DNA from: Mycolicibacterium sp. P9-22
GTDB taxonomy: Bacteria; Actinomycetota; Actinomycetes; Mycobacteriales; Mycobacteriaceae
DNA: 64,000 nucleotides
Assembly: GCF_008329585.1 (NCBI RefSeq)
Contig: NZ_NPKP01000003.1
Coordinates: forward strand, 186,001 to 250,000
Direction of reading: 5' to 3'
Under the pieces are notes generated by a model, which saw nothing but the letters and a program-made list of their open reading frames with translations, had not been told where the DNA came from and made no database searches. This document shows positions 26,301 through 35,315 of the stretch, piece after piece. Each line of letters begins with the position of its first letter. Position 1 is the stretch's first letter. The position numbers and the translations under genes are program-made.

Positions 26301-27209
26301 ATGTTCAACAACACGTCGATGACCGAGATGGCCCTCGGCGGTGAGGTACTGCCACACCATGTGCCGACGCCCAAGGTGAGTGTGGTCATCCCCGCCCTGA
26401 ACGAAGAACGCAACCTGCCACTGGTCGCGGCGCGGATGCCGGCACATATCGACGAAGTGGTCTTCGTCAACGGCGATTCGCGGGACCGCACTGCCGAAGT
26501 CGCACGTGAACTCTGGCCGAACGGCGTCCACATCCAGCAGACTCGGCGCGGCAAAGGTAACGCTCTGGCGTGCGGTTTCGCCGCCGCGAGCGGCGACATC
26601 ATCGTGATGATGGACGCGGACGGCAGCACGGATCCCGCCGAGATCCCGCGTTTTGTCGGAGCGTTGCTCGGTGGCGCAGACTTCGCCAAGGGTTCCCGCT
26701 TCGTCCAGGGCGGCGGCAGCGCCGACATCACCAGATTCAGGCGCTTCGGCAACAACCGGCTCAACAGGCTGGTCAACGTGCTCTTTGCTTCGAAGTACAC
26801 CGATCTCTGCTACGGATACAACGCTTTCTGGAGACGATGCCTGGACGTCATGGCACTGCCGGACAGCGCCACCGCGCAGCCTCAGTGGGGCGATGGATTC
26901 GAGATCGAAACCCTGATCAATGTCCGGCTCGCCACCGCAACTGGCGTCAGGGTCGTCGAGGTGGCCAGCTACGAGGCCGCCCGCGTGTATGGCGTGAGCA
27001 ATCTCCATGCCGTCGGTGACGGCCTTCGAGTGCTCTCGACCATCCGGCGGGAGTTCCGGCAGTCACGCACTCGCCCGGCACCGGTGCTGGTATCGCGCCC
27101 GGTCCTGGTGATGGCCGACATCATCGAACAACGCCCCCAGTCGATCGCACCGGTCGCGCCGGCGACGCCGGTCGAGCGGGCCGCGTTCACGGTACGACCT
27201 CCGTTGTGA
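26301..27209 (+). CDS. GT2 glycosyltransferase (polyprenyl-phosphate sugar transferase-like)
   Basis: A 302-residue family 2 glycosyltransferase. It shows KVSVVIPALNEERNLPLVA, the nucleotide-sugar region with MMDADGSTDPAEIPRF (a DxD-type motif at about residues 98-102) and the acceptor-side stretch CYGYNAFWRRCLDVM. The layout resembles dolichyl-phosphate mannosyl or glucosyltransferases, but no C-terminal membrane helices are evident. ATG 26301 follows a GGGGAG site; the frame opens earlier at 26202. The stop overlaps the GTG of the next gene. It is the first gene of the + strand half of the glycan island. Confidence 0.8.
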   Translation: MFNNTSMTEMALGGEVLPHHVPTPKVSVVIPALNEERNLPLVAARMPAHIDEVVFVNGDSRDRTAEVARELWPNGVHIQQTRRGKGNALACGFAAASGDIIVMMDADGSTDPAEIPRFVGALLGGADFAKGSRFVQGGGSADITRFRRFGNNRLNRLVNVLFASKYTDLCYGYNAFWRRCLDVMALPDSATAQPQWGDGFEIETLINVRLATATGVRVVEVASYEAARVYGVSNLHAVGDGLRVLSTIRREFRQSRTRPAPVLVSRPVLVMADIIEQRPQSIAPVAPATPVERAAFTVRPPL

Positions 27210-29068
27210 CCGTCGAAGCCGACGCGGTGCCCGCGGTCGGCGAGACCGCTGGGGTTGCACCCACGCACCACGCGAAACCTCCGTGGCGGTGGTTGGCCGA
27301 CGCCGTCCTGGTGGCAGCCTGCGGTGTGCTGCTCATTGCGCTCGGGTACGCCCGGGGGCGCACCGGCACCGAGTACGCCGCCCCCTTTTTCTGGGCCGGC
27401 CAGGTGCTGATTTTCACCTACGTCTGCCGGCGGGTGCTCATAACGGGCACCTCACCGCGGGAGCGTGAGTTCCTGGTCCTGCTGTTCGCGGCGGCCCAGT
27501 CCGTCATCCGCTGGCTGTACAGCCCGCACGAATTCACGTTTTCCGATGAGCTGCAGCACTTTCGGTCGCTGGAGAATGTGCTTGCCACCCATCACCTCTT
27601 CGCCCCGAACTACAACCTGCCGATCAGCCCCCGGTATCCGGGCCTGCAGAACGTCACCGCCGAACTGGTGCAGGTGACCGGAGCCGGCCCGTTTCTCGCA
27701 GGCACGCTCATCGCGGCCGTGTCGCATGTGCTGCTGGCGGCGTGCCTGTTGCTGTTGTTCCGGGAAGTCACCCGCTCCACTCGTATTGCGTGCATCGCGG
27801 TGCTGCTCTACCTGCTGAATCCGCATGCGTCCTATTTCGACACGTCGTTCCTCTACGAAACCGCGGCGCTGCCGTTCGTGGTGCTGTCCATGCTGTTCGC
27901 CATCCGCTTCGCGGTCAGCGCTCAGGCCCGCTCACACCATTTCTACGCGTTCCTTGCGTGTGTCGCGGTCGTCACCGTGACCCACCATGTCTCGGCACTC
28001 GTCACGGTCGTGCTGATCGGCGTAATGGCCGTTGTGACAGCGGCTTTCCGGGACGGTCGCCATCTCACCCTGCCGATGGCAGGCTGCGCCGCCGTGGCGG
28101 GACTGGTCGTCACGTGCTGGGTGCTGGCGGTAGCCCCGATCACCCTCACCTACCTCGGCAGTCCGGTCGAGATGCTGCTGCAGAGCCTGCACAAGCTGAC
28201 GCAGTTCCGGGGCGGCATCGATCTTCCGGGTCCCCCCACCCCTGCCTTCGACAGAATTCTCGCACCGGCCGGCGTGCTGGTGATGTCGGCCCTCATTGCG
28301 GTGGGCGTTCGGAACTCGCGTCAACATACGCCGATCGAGCGGACATTCGCCTGGATCGCACTCGCGATGTATCTCGGCGCGGTCGGGATGCGGGCGGTGA
28401 TCACCAACGGTGCCGAGTTGTCCGGCCGCCTGCTCACTTTTGCCGCGGTCTTCACGGCCGTGGTGGCGGCCACGACCCTGCGGCGACTGGCCTCCGCGGC
28501 ATGCACCCGCCCGAAATGGCTCGGTCTCAAGACGCATCTGGCGACCGCCACAGCACTTTCCGTCGTCCTGTTCCTCAGCTCGATCGTCGTCAGCATGCCG
28601 CCATGGTGGGGCAGGATCCCCGGAGAGTTCCACATCGAGGGATATGCCAGCGGTATCGACCGGCTCGGCACCAGCAGGGCGCAGTGGGCGGCGGAGTACC
28701 TGCGTCCGGGCTCCCGTTACTTCAGCGACCTGACGGGTCTGACGCTGCTGTCGACGATCGGGCAACTCGACCCGGTCGATGACCCGGGCACCCTCTACTA
28801 CACCGCGACGCTCACGCCGGAGAATGTCGCGCACATCAAGGCGCACTCCGCCATCTACGTGGACGTGGACCTGCGAATGTCGCGCTACGCCCCGATCAAC
28901 GGGAAGTTCTTTCCGCAGGACGTCATGTCGGCCAAGTCCCGGTCCCCGATTCCGATCGACAATCTGACGAAATTCGATGGGGTGAAGGGTTTGTCGAGGA
29001 TCTACGACTCCGGTCAGGTCCGCACGTACGACCTGCGAGGTGGGGGAGATTCGCCTTATGCGAGATAG
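27206..29068 (+). CDS. Polytopic membrane protein, probable GT-C glycosyltransferase or polymerase
   Basis: A 620-residue integral membrane protein with about ten to twelve hydrophobic helices and a C-terminal soluble part from about residue 470. After the second or third helix comes a loop with TFSDELQHF, similar to the acidic catalytic loop of GT-C enzymes that use polyprenyl-phosphate sugars. It could therefore be the glycosyltransferase or polymerase acting outside the membrane; this is inference. GTG 27206 overlaps the stop of the first glycosyltransferase gene, and the following gene begins before this one ends, so the genes are tightly linked. Confidence 0.6.
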   Translation: MTVEADAVPAVGETAGVAPTHHAKPPWRWLADAVLVAACGVLLIALGYARGRTGTEYAAPFFWAGQVLIFTYVCRRVLITGTSPREREFLVLLFAAAQSVIRWLYSPHEFTFSDELQHFRSLENVLATHHLFAPNYNLPISPRYPGLQNVTAELVQVTGAGPFLAGTLIAAVSHVLLAACLLLLFREVTRSTRIACIAVLLYLLNPHASYFDTSFLYETAALPFVVLSMLFAIRFAVSAQARSHHFYAFLACVAVVTVTHHVSALVTVVLIGVMAVVTAAFRDGRHLTLPMAGCAAVAGLVVTCWVLAVAPITLTYLGSPVEMLLQSLHKLTQFRGGIDLPGPPTPAFDRILAPAGVLVMSALIAVGVRNSRQHTPIERTFAWIALAMYLGAVGMRAVITNGAELSGRLLTFAAVFTAVVAATTLRRLASAACTRPKWLGLKTHLATATALSVVLFLSSIVVSMPPWWGRIPGEFHIEGYASGIDRLGTSRAQWAAEYLRPGSRYFSDLTGLTLLSTIGQLDPVDDPGTLYYTATLTPENVAHIKAHSAIYVDVDLRMSRYAPINGKFFPQDVMSAKSRSPIPIDNLTKFDGVKGLSRIYDSGQVRTYDLRGGGDSPYAR

Positions 29069-29810
29069 ATTCACCAGCGTCGGATGGACCGCGATGATCG
29101 CGGTGTCCGGCTACTGCCTGGCGGTGTTGCCCTTCGTACCCCACGTCATCGCGGCGGTCGCCGGCGCCATCGTCTGCTTCGGCTGCGCCGGTTTCGCCGT
29201 CGCCACCGCCATCCTGCCCCGGCGGCACAATGCCATGGCAGGGTTCGTCGGCGTCGTCGCGTCCTCGTTGGCGGTCGGCATCTTCGGCGGGCTGGTGCTC
29301 AACTTCCTCCCGACTGGTCTCACTCGGTTCAACTGGGCAACCTACGCGCTGGCGATTACGTTGGCGGGTTGTGCAGCCGCACATGTCCGCGGTGTCGGCC
29401 ACCCGATACGTTGGCGGCGAACGTGGTTCGCAATGCCGCCGTGGTCGTCGCTGGCCAAGCTCACCCTTGCGGGCGCCCTCCTCGCCGCGGCCGGACTGGT
29501 ATCGGCCAACAGCTTCAACGCACACGAACAGGCGTTCACCGAGCTGTGGCTGGTCCCGGACAACCCGGCACGATCACCATTGCGAGCAGTCCATGTGGAA
29601 CTGGGGGTGAGGAGCCACGAGTCGGGGGTCGAGAACTTCACCGTGGTCTTGGACACCGGCAGACGCACCGTCACGGAACGTGTGACATTGGAGCCCCAAC
29701 AGGTGTGGACCCAGGCCGTCACCGCCGAAGGAGATCGGCTCCGCGCGTCGCTGTACCGGGGCGATCCGGCGGACGAACCGTACCGGACGGTGTGGATTGC
29801 CACCCGGTGA
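29058..29810 (+). CDS. Membrane protein with extracellular domain (DUF1616-like)
   Basis: A 250-residue protein with about four or five hydrophobic segments in the first 145 residues, then an extracytoplasmic domain that starts with FTELWLVPDN and continues as a beta-rich region (AVHVELGVRSHESGVENFTV). This resembles DUF1616-type proteins that occur in surface-glycan loci; the match is by eye. ATG 29058 lies 11 bases before the stop of the previous gene and behind the purine-rich TGGGGGAGA; GTG 29040 is an alternative. It probably works with the neighbouring membrane proteins in building or exporting the glycan. Confidence 0.55.
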   Translation: MRDRFTSVGWTAMIAVSGYCLAVLPFVPHVIAAVAGAIVCFGCAGFAVATAILPRRHNAMAGFVGVVASSLAVGIFGGLVLNFLPTGLTRFNWATYALAITLAGCAAAHVRGVGHPIRWRRTWFAMPPWSSLAKLTLAGALLAAAGLVSANSFNAHEQAFTELWLVPDNPARSPLRAVHVELGVRSHESGVENFTVVLDTGRRTVTERVTLEPQQVWTQAVTAEGDRLRASLYRGDPADEPYRTVWIATR

Positions 29811-29832
29811 AGGGCCCGCGGATGCCGCCTGC

Positions 29833-31194
29833 GTGAGCGCGGGCGGCGGATGGCGGCGGGTGCAGCCAAACAGCGACACGCCGAGATCCGGCGGCCATCT
29901 GGTGATCAAGGTGGCGGCCGCGCTGTGCAGTACCACGGTCCTGACCGCCTCTCTCGGCTTCGTGTTCTGGGCGGTGGCCGCACGGCTCGGTACGCCGGAG
30001 ACGGTCGGGCGGTCGGCCGCGGTCATCTCGGCGATGGAGTTCATCGCCACGTTTGCGACCCTCGGTCTGCACACCCTGCTGATCGCCGAACTGCCCAGGT
30101 GCGCAGGAACAAACACAAAGCGCCTGGTGGTGACGAGCTTCGGTATCGTCGCCTGCGTCGCGTTCATGGCGGCTGTGGGGTTCGGCGCAGTGCACCATCT
30201 GATCGACGGCGCCACATGGATGTACGGAACCCCACTGGGCATGCTGCTGTTCGGCATCGGTACCGCGGTGAGCGCGGTGACCATCGTCGTGGACGGCGCA
30301 CTGATCGGATTCGGGCTCAGCCGCCGGCAGGTCATGCGCAACCTGACATTCGCGGTCACCAAGTTGGCCGCCCTTCCGGTGCTGGCCTTCGCTGTCGGAC
30401 TGTCGCCGCGGATGATATTCCTGTCCTGGCTGCTCGGAAACTGCGTGTCGCTGCTCTTTCTGGCCGTGCGCACCAGGCAGTTACATGGCTGGGTCACCAC
30501 CGTGCCATCGTTGCGCGGATTCCTGCCGATCTGGCGTACCGCCGCGGGTCACCACTGGGTCAATGTCGCGACCCAGGCCCCGAGGCTCGCGCTGCCCGTC
30601 ATCGTCGCCGCCCAGCTCGGTGACGAGGCGAATGCCGGGTTCTACGCAGCGTTGCTGATGGTCACGTTCATCTGGATCATTCCCAATCACCTTGGTACCG
30701 CGATGTTTGCGTTGCACAGCGGTGACACCCAGCATTTCCGCACCGGCCTGGACACCGCCCTGCGGATCTCGGCGGTGGTGTCGATAGCGGCGGCAGTGGG
30801 CGGCCCCATCCTGGCCGGTCCACTGTTGTCGGTGTTCGGGCCCAGCTACGTCGAGGCCCGCTATTGCCTCATGGCACTGACCGTCTGCACCTTCGCCGGT
30901 GCCATCAAGGCCATCTACATCTCGGTGCGCAGGGCACAGGGCGCGCTGGGCACCGCAGCAAGGGCGGCAGTGCTTGGTGCCGCGCTCGAGTTGATTGCCG
31001 CGCAGATCGGGCTCCTGCTCGGTGGGGTGACCGGCATCGGCATCGCACTCGGAGCGGCAACCGTGATCGAAGCCGCCTTCTTCTGGCCCGCGATCTGGAA
31101 GGCCAGGAAGCAGATACCCACCGACGGGCGGGAGGGACAGACTCATGCGGATCCTGGTGGACCACAGTGGCTACGCGCTACTCAACATCGGTGA
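29833..31194 (+). CDS. Polysaccharide flippase (Wzx/MATE-like)
   Basis: A 453-residue membrane protein with about 12 to 14 hydrophobic helices, in the polysaccharide flippase superfamily. The N-terminal helix FVFWAVAARLGTPETVGRSA with its VGRSAAVIS turn is typical. Its expected role is to flip the lipid-linked repeat unit across the plasma membrane. GTG 29833 is chosen because it starts shortly before the first helix region; the frame is open to TTG 29797. The end overlaps the next gene by 50 bases. It is the only flippase seen in the island, and no separate polymerase of the Wzy type was recognised apart from the protein at 27206. Confidence 0.75.
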   Translation: MSAGGGWRRVQPNSDTPRSGGHLVIKVAAALCSTTVLTASLGFVFWAVAARLGTPETVGRSAAVISAMEFIATFATLGLHTLLIAELPRCAGTNTKRLVVTSFGIVACVAFMAAVGFGAVHHLIDGATWMYGTPLGMLLFGIGTAVSAVTIVVDGALIGFGLSRRQVMRNLTFAVTKLAALPVLAFAVGLSPRMIFLSWLLGNCVSLLFLAVRTRQLHGWVTTVPSLRGFLPIWRTAAGHHWVNVATQAPRLALPVIVAAQLGDEANAGFYAALLMVTFIWIIPNHLGTAMFALHSGDTQHFRTGLDTALRISAVVSIAAAVGGPILAGPLLSVFGPSYVEARYCLMALTVCTFAGAIKAIYISVRRAQGALGTAARAAVLGAALELIAAQIGLLLGGVTGIGIALGAATVIEAAFFWPAIWKARKQIPTDGREGQTHADPGGPQWLRATQHR

Positions 31195-32356
31195 CGTCTC
31201 GATGCTGCAGGCATGCATCCGCCGGCTGCTGACCCGGTGGCCCGACGCAGACATCGAGGTGATCACCGAATCACCCGATCGACTGGCCCACTACTGCCCG
31301 GGCACCATCCCGGTCACCGCGACTCTCGCCGGCCGGCGGCAGCTGTCGAAGGTGCCGGTCCGGGCGCAACGAGCCGGCGAGCAACTGTGGAAGATGGCGT
31401 CGCCGTTACTCTCCGGTTCCGGTCTTCGTCATGGCCCGGACACGCAGCCGCGACTCCTGCCCGCGATCCGGAGAGCCGATGTCGTGGTCGCCAGTGGTGG
31501 CGGCTTCGTGAACGACGTCTTCTGGTGGCACGGCGCGGGAGTGCTGAGTGTCCTGGCGATGGCGCAGCGTCTCGGCAAGCCCACGGCGATGTTCGGCCAG
31601 GGGTTCGGGCCATTGACCAATCCGGTGCTGAAGCAACTCCTGCGACGGGTGGCGCCCCACCTGGAGGTCATCGGTCTGCGTGAAGGCGTGGCGTCGGCAC
31701 CCATCGTCGCGGACAACGCGGTCGACGCGAGTCGTGTCCGCGTCACCGGTGATGACGCCCTGCTGATTGCCACCGCGGCAGCCAGGCTCCCGACCGGTGA
31801 CGCGATCGGTGTGAACGTCCGGATCGCGGCCTACAGCGAGGTCACCGAGGACGCCGGGCGGAAGGTGGTCGATGTGGTCGAGACCGCTTCGCGCGCCCGC
31901 GGAGTGTGCACCGTGGCGCTGCCGGTCGAGTACAACCGTGCGGCCTCCGACCTGCGCATCACCGGGGACGGCGGGAATCCGGGCGGGCAGTACCGGACTG
32001 TCGAAACCCTGATCCGGCGGGCGGCGGGTTGCCGCGCGGTGGTGACCGGCAGCTACCACGCGGCGGTCTTCGGTCTGGCCGCCGGGGTGCCTACGGTGTG
32101 TGTCACCAACTCCGCGTACTACGACGGTAAATTCCAAGGTCTCGCCGCGCTGTTCCCCGGTGGTTGTCATATCGTGAAGCACGGCCCGAATCTGACCGGC
32201 GACATCGCCCATGCCCTGGATTGTGCATGGGACACAACAGAATCCACCCGCGACGCCCTGCACACGCACGCGCTCGCTCAAGTCGCCTCCGCCGAGGCGC
32301 TCTACCAACAGTTCGGCGCGGCTGTCGACGATTCGCGATCGACGGCCCGGCGATGA
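31145..32356 (+). CDS. Polysaccharide pyruvyl transferase family protein
   Basis: A 403-residue protein of the CsaB/WcaK type that adds pyruvate ketals from phosphoenolpyruvate to sugars. Family features: the N-terminal NIGDVSMLQACIRRLL, ADVVVASGGGFVNDVFW, FGQGFGP and the C-terminal VVTGSYHAAVFGLAAGVPT. Pyruvylation gives a negatively charged glycan. ATG 31145 overlaps the flippase gene by 50 bases and the stop overlaps the next start (ATGA), so it belongs to the same transcript. A minor alternative is a CsaB-fold protein with a different donor. Confidence 0.78.
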   Translation: MRILVDHSGYALLNIGDVSMLQACIRRLLTRWPDADIEVITESPDRLAHYCPGTIPVTATLAGRRQLSKVPVRAQRAGEQLWKMASPLLSGSGLRHGPDTQPRLLPAIRRADVVVASGGGFVNDVFWWHGAGVLSVLAMAQRLGKPTAMFGQGFGPLTNPVLKQLLRRVAPHLEVIGLREGVASAPIVADNAVDASRVRVTGDDALLIATAAARLPTGDAIGVNVRIAAYSEVTEDAGRKVVDVVETASRARGVCTVALPVEYNRAASDLRITGDGGNPGGQYRTVETLIRRAAGCRAVVTGSYHAAVFGLAAGVPTVCVTNSAYYDGKFQGLAALFPGGCHIVKHGPNLTGDIAHALDCAWDTTESTRDALHTHALAQVASAEALYQQFGAAVDDSRSTARR

Positions 32357-33309
32357 GCACGACTTCGGTGGTGATCGCGGCGTACGCCGACGAACGCTGG
32401 CCGCACACCGTCAACGCGGTGGCCTCCGCGCAGAATCAGGCACCGCCGCCGCTGGAGGTGATTCTGGTGATCGATCACAATCCGGCCCTGGCCGCCCGCG
32501 CCCGGTCGGAGCTGAGCGGTGTCACGGTGCGGGAGAACACCGGTCCCCGCGGCGCCTCGGCAGCCCGCAATACCGGGGTGCGGCAGAGCAGCGGTTCCAT
32601 CGTCGCGTTTCTCGATGACGACCAGTCCGCGGTGGGTGTCGACTGGTTGCAATGCCTGTGCCGCCACTTCGACGATGAGCAGGTGGTGGGAGTCGGGGGC
32701 AAGATCCTGCCCGAGTGGGGGCAACAACGACCGAGGTGGTTCCCGCCGGAGTTCGACTGGGTGGTGGGAGCGTCTTACGCCGGCCTGCCCGATGTAGCAG
32801 GACCGGTGCGAAACGTGTGGGGAGGCAACACCGCGATCCGCCGGTCGGCACTGGACGCGGTGGGCGGATTCCGGGCCGGCTTCGGCAAAACCGGTGCGGT
32901 GTCGCGCCCCGAGGACACCGACCTCTGCCTACGGATTGCGCGTGCGATGCCGGATCGGCACTGGCTCTACGAGCCGGCGGCCGCCGTGGCCCATCGGGTT
33001 CCGGACGAGCGGAGAACACCCGTCTATTTCGTGCGTCGATGCTGGGACGAGGGCCGTGGGAAGGCCGCGCTGGCCAGATTCATCGGGATGGCGGCCAGTA
33101 CGTCCTCGGAACGGCGGTACACCGCACGGGTGTTGCCGCGTGCGTTGTCACGCGAATGCCGGACCGGGCTGCGCGAGCATGACCTTCGCGGACTGGTGTG
33201 CGGAATGGCGATCCTGGTGGGATTCACCACCACCGCCGCCGGCTGGCTGACCGAAATGGTCATCGGTTCGATGACGGCTCGGCCGCGTCGGCGGAATCAC
33301 GGTGTGTAG
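32353..33309 (+). CDS. GT2 glycosyltransferase with C-terminal membrane segment
   Basis: A 318-residue family 2 glycosyltransferase: SVVIAAYADERWPHTVNAVA at the start, ASAARNTGVRQSSGSIVAFL then DDDQ as the metal-binding motif, and the acceptor region RPEDTDLCLRIARAMPD with an ED(T)D type catalytic element. A hydrophobic stretch near the end (MAILVGFTTTAAGWLTEMVI) may anchor it to the membrane. ATG 32353 overlaps the pyruvyltransferase stop. Its 3' end overlaps the convergent GH16 gene by 13 bases, and this point is the meeting line of the two halves of the island. Confidence 0.8.
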   Translation: MSTTSVVIAAYADERWPHTVNAVASAQNQAPPPLEVILVIDHNPALAARARSELSGVTVRENTGPRGASAARNTGVRQSSGSIVAFLDDDQSAVGVDWLQCLCRHFDDEQVVGVGGKILPEWGQQRPRWFPPEFDWVVGASYAGLPDVAGPVRNVWGGNTAIRRSALDAVGGFRAGFGKTGAVSRPEDTDLCLRIARAMPDRHWLYEPAAAVAHRVPDERRTPVYFVRRCWDEGRGKAALARFIGMAASTSSERRYTARVLPRALSRECRTGLREHDLRGLVCGMAILVGFTTTAAGWLTEMVIGSMTARPRRRNHGV

Positions 33310-34127
33310 CGGAACCAGTCGACCAACATGGGCGCCGGGAACGGTGTCGATTCATTCGGTGGGCCCGCCCAATCGCCACCTACCGCAACGTTGAGCACCG
33401 CGTACATCGGGTGGTCGAACACCCAGCGCGCGTACCCGGGAAGTGAGTCCGGTGTGAACATGCCCAGTACCCGCTCGTCGACGCCGATGGTGATGTGCCC
33501 GGGCCGGCGGGTCACCCAGTAGGTGTGGAAATCGGTTGTCAGGTCTTCGATCGGGCCCTGCTCGCTCACGGCATCGGAGTCGGCGTAGTCCGAGCCGGCC
33601 GGCGGACCGTGCAGCGAGACGTTGTATGTGGTGCCGGTGTTGACGAGTTCCATGATGTCGATCTCCCCGCACTCCGGCCACCCGACCGAATCGATATCGG
33701 TTCCGAGCAGCCAGAAGGCGGGCCAGATACCTTGGCCGGAGGGGAACTTGATACGTGCGGCGACGGTGCCGTACATCATGTCGAGCTTGCCGCGGGTCGA
33801 CAGCCGGCCGGAGGTGTAGCCGTCGGCGGTGCGATGGGCCTCAAGTACGAGATGCCCCTGCCCGTCCATGCGGACGTTGTCGGTGGAATCGGTATAGGTC
33901 TGAAGCTCATGGTTGGCGATCCCCGGCTGACCGTACTCGTAGTTCCAGTGGCGGGAGGTCTCACCGAAATCGTTGAAATCGTCGAAAACGATGTCCTGCC
34001 ACCAATCGGGTGGCTCTGGCCGGGGAGACGCGATGGCCGGTGCGGTGCTCGACACGGTGACAAGCACCGCGAGGAACAGCGCCGGCCACCGCCCCGCCCC
34101 CCGTGGTCGATGCGGCCTCGCGTTCAA
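33297..34127 (-). CDS. Secreted glycoside hydrolase family 16 enzyme
   Basis: A 276-residue endo-glycanase-type protein with a signal peptide (GAGRWPALFLAVLVTVSSTAPAIAS) and a GH16 domain. The catalytic motif is intact: GEIDIMELVN with both glutamates and the Asp between them. GH16 enzymes cut beta-1,3 or beta-1,3/1,4 glucans and galactans; in exopolysaccharide loci such as succinoglycan they trim the secreted polymer. The start is TTG 34127, supported by the strong GGAGGTGA site just upstream; the nearby ATG runs into a stop at once. It converges with the GT2 gene. Confidence 0.85.
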   Translation of the reverse strand: MNARPHRPRGAGRWPALFLAVLVTVSSTAPAIASPRPEPPDWWQDIVFDDFNDFGETSRHWNYEYGQPGIANHELQTYTDSTDNVRMDGQGHLVLEAHRTADGYTSGRLSTRGKLDMMYGTVAARIKFPSGQGIWPAFWLLGTDIDSVGWPECGEIDIMELVNTGTTYNVSLHGPPAGSDYADSDAVSEQGPIEDLTTDFHTYWVTRRPGHITIGVDERVLGMFTPDSLPGYARWVFDHPMYAVLNVAVGGDWAGPPNESTPFPAPMLVDWFRYTP

Positions 34128-34145
34128 CGCATCACCTCCAATCGC

Positions 34146-35315
34146 CTAGCAATCGGAGCCGGCTTCCCTGCCTGCGAACCGGTCGGCGATCCAGCCGTGT
34201 ATGGCGCCGTCGGCCTCCGGCATGCCGTCATGTCCGGCGTCGGGTACCTGCAGATGCTGAATCTGGCCACCGAGGGCGCAACTTTCGGCCACCGCCGACG
34301 CCACCCATTCGGCCAGCACCACATCGTCGTCGTCACCGTTTGCCACCAACATCGGCTTGTCCAACGCGCGCTGGGGGAGCGCTATCCGCCGCAGGGCGGA
34401 CCGCAGTGCCTCGGTATCGGAGTCGGTGTCCGGCCGGAGATCTGCCGCTGCTCGGTCGGGCTCGATCGCCGGCGCCTGGCAGTGCTCCATCGCGGCTTGG
34501 TTGACCGCGGCCGAGCCGTGCAGGTAGGACCATTCGGCGATGTTGCCGGCGTATCGCTGGAGTCCGACGACCAGGAGTGGGTACATCGCCGACTGCCGCT
34601 CGGTCATCTTGCCAGTCCACGCCAGCTCGGCCATGCCGGTGACATTCACCGGTGGTGAGAGTGCGACGCTGCCCAGCAGAGCGGTTCCGCTGCCGTAGTA
34701 GGAGTTCAGCTCGTCCGCCGCCCAGGCGGCCTGGCCCCCTTGTGATGCGCCGTAGGCAACCCATCGCCCCGATGCGCCGGGCGCGAGCGCCCGTAGCGCT
34801 CGGACGGCGTCGATCATGTTGAAGGCGGCTGTCCGCGGTTCCAGATAGGGGTGCGAGCCGGGGTGCCCCAAACCCTCGTAGTCGGTGGCGGCAACGGCGT
34901 AACCGTCTTCCAAAAAGCTGCGCACCAGTTCCAGGTGACCCATCAGGTCGGGGTCGAGAGATGGTCCGCATCCGGAATCGATACCGGTCGTCCCGTGCCC
35001 GAACGAGATGACCGGCCAGCCGCCGTCCGGTGGCGCGGTCCGCGGGGTGAAGAATGCGCCGGACACCTGCCGCGTGCTGCCGTCGACGCCGGAGACCGAC
35101 AGGTACACCGCCCGCCACGCGTCACCGATGACCGAGTCGGGGTCCTTCAACGGCCCGAGCGTCTGCCGGTGCACCACGAATCCGCGACTGCTCCAGGCTT
35201 CCCCGGCCACCTCGACCATCGGTGTGACAATCGGCGCGGCCGAGTTCGAGGACGGCAACCCGGTACAGCCACCCGCCAGCAGCAGGACCACCAGGCATAC
35301 CGCGGCGCGAATCAT
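34146..35315 (-). CDS. Lipase/esterase-like lipoprotein (alpha/beta hydrolase)
   Basis: A 389-residue alpha/beta hydrolase of the secretory lipase type with a lipoprotein signal: MIRAAVCLVVLLLAGGC, lipobox AGGC. The nucleophile elbow is AYGASQGGQAA, the oxyanion region SFGHGTTGID, and the C-terminal acid and base lie in NGDDDDVV and PDAGHDGM. It may remove or transfer acyl groups on a lipid or glycan outside the membrane. ATG 35315 overlaps the stop of the upstream glycosyltransferase gene (ATGA), so it is part of the island's minus-strand operon. Confidence 0.78.
   Translation of the reverse strand: MIRAAVCLVVLLLAGGCTGLPSSNSAAPIVTPMVEVAGEAWSSRGFVVHRQTLGPLKDPDSVIGDAWRAVYLSVSGVDGSTRQVSGAFFTPRTAPPDGGWPVISFGHGTTGIDSGCGPSLDPDLMGHLELVRSFLEDGYAVAATDYEGLGHPGSHPYLEPRTAAFNMIDAVRALRALAPGASGRWVAYGASQGGQAAWAADELNSYYGSGTALLGSVALSPPVNVTGMAELAWTGKMTERQSAMYPLLVVGLQRYAGNIAEWSYLHGSAAVNQAAMEHCQAPAIEPDRAAADLRPDTDSDTEALRSALRRIALPQRALDKPMLVANGDDDDVVLAEWVASAVAESCALGGQIQHLQVPDAGHDGMPEADGAIHGWIADRFAGREAGSDC

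Noticed and set aside
34130..34132. ATG upstream of the GH16 gene as its start
   Set aside because: It is followed by TGA after one codon; TTG 34127 in the signal-peptide frame has the good ribosome site.
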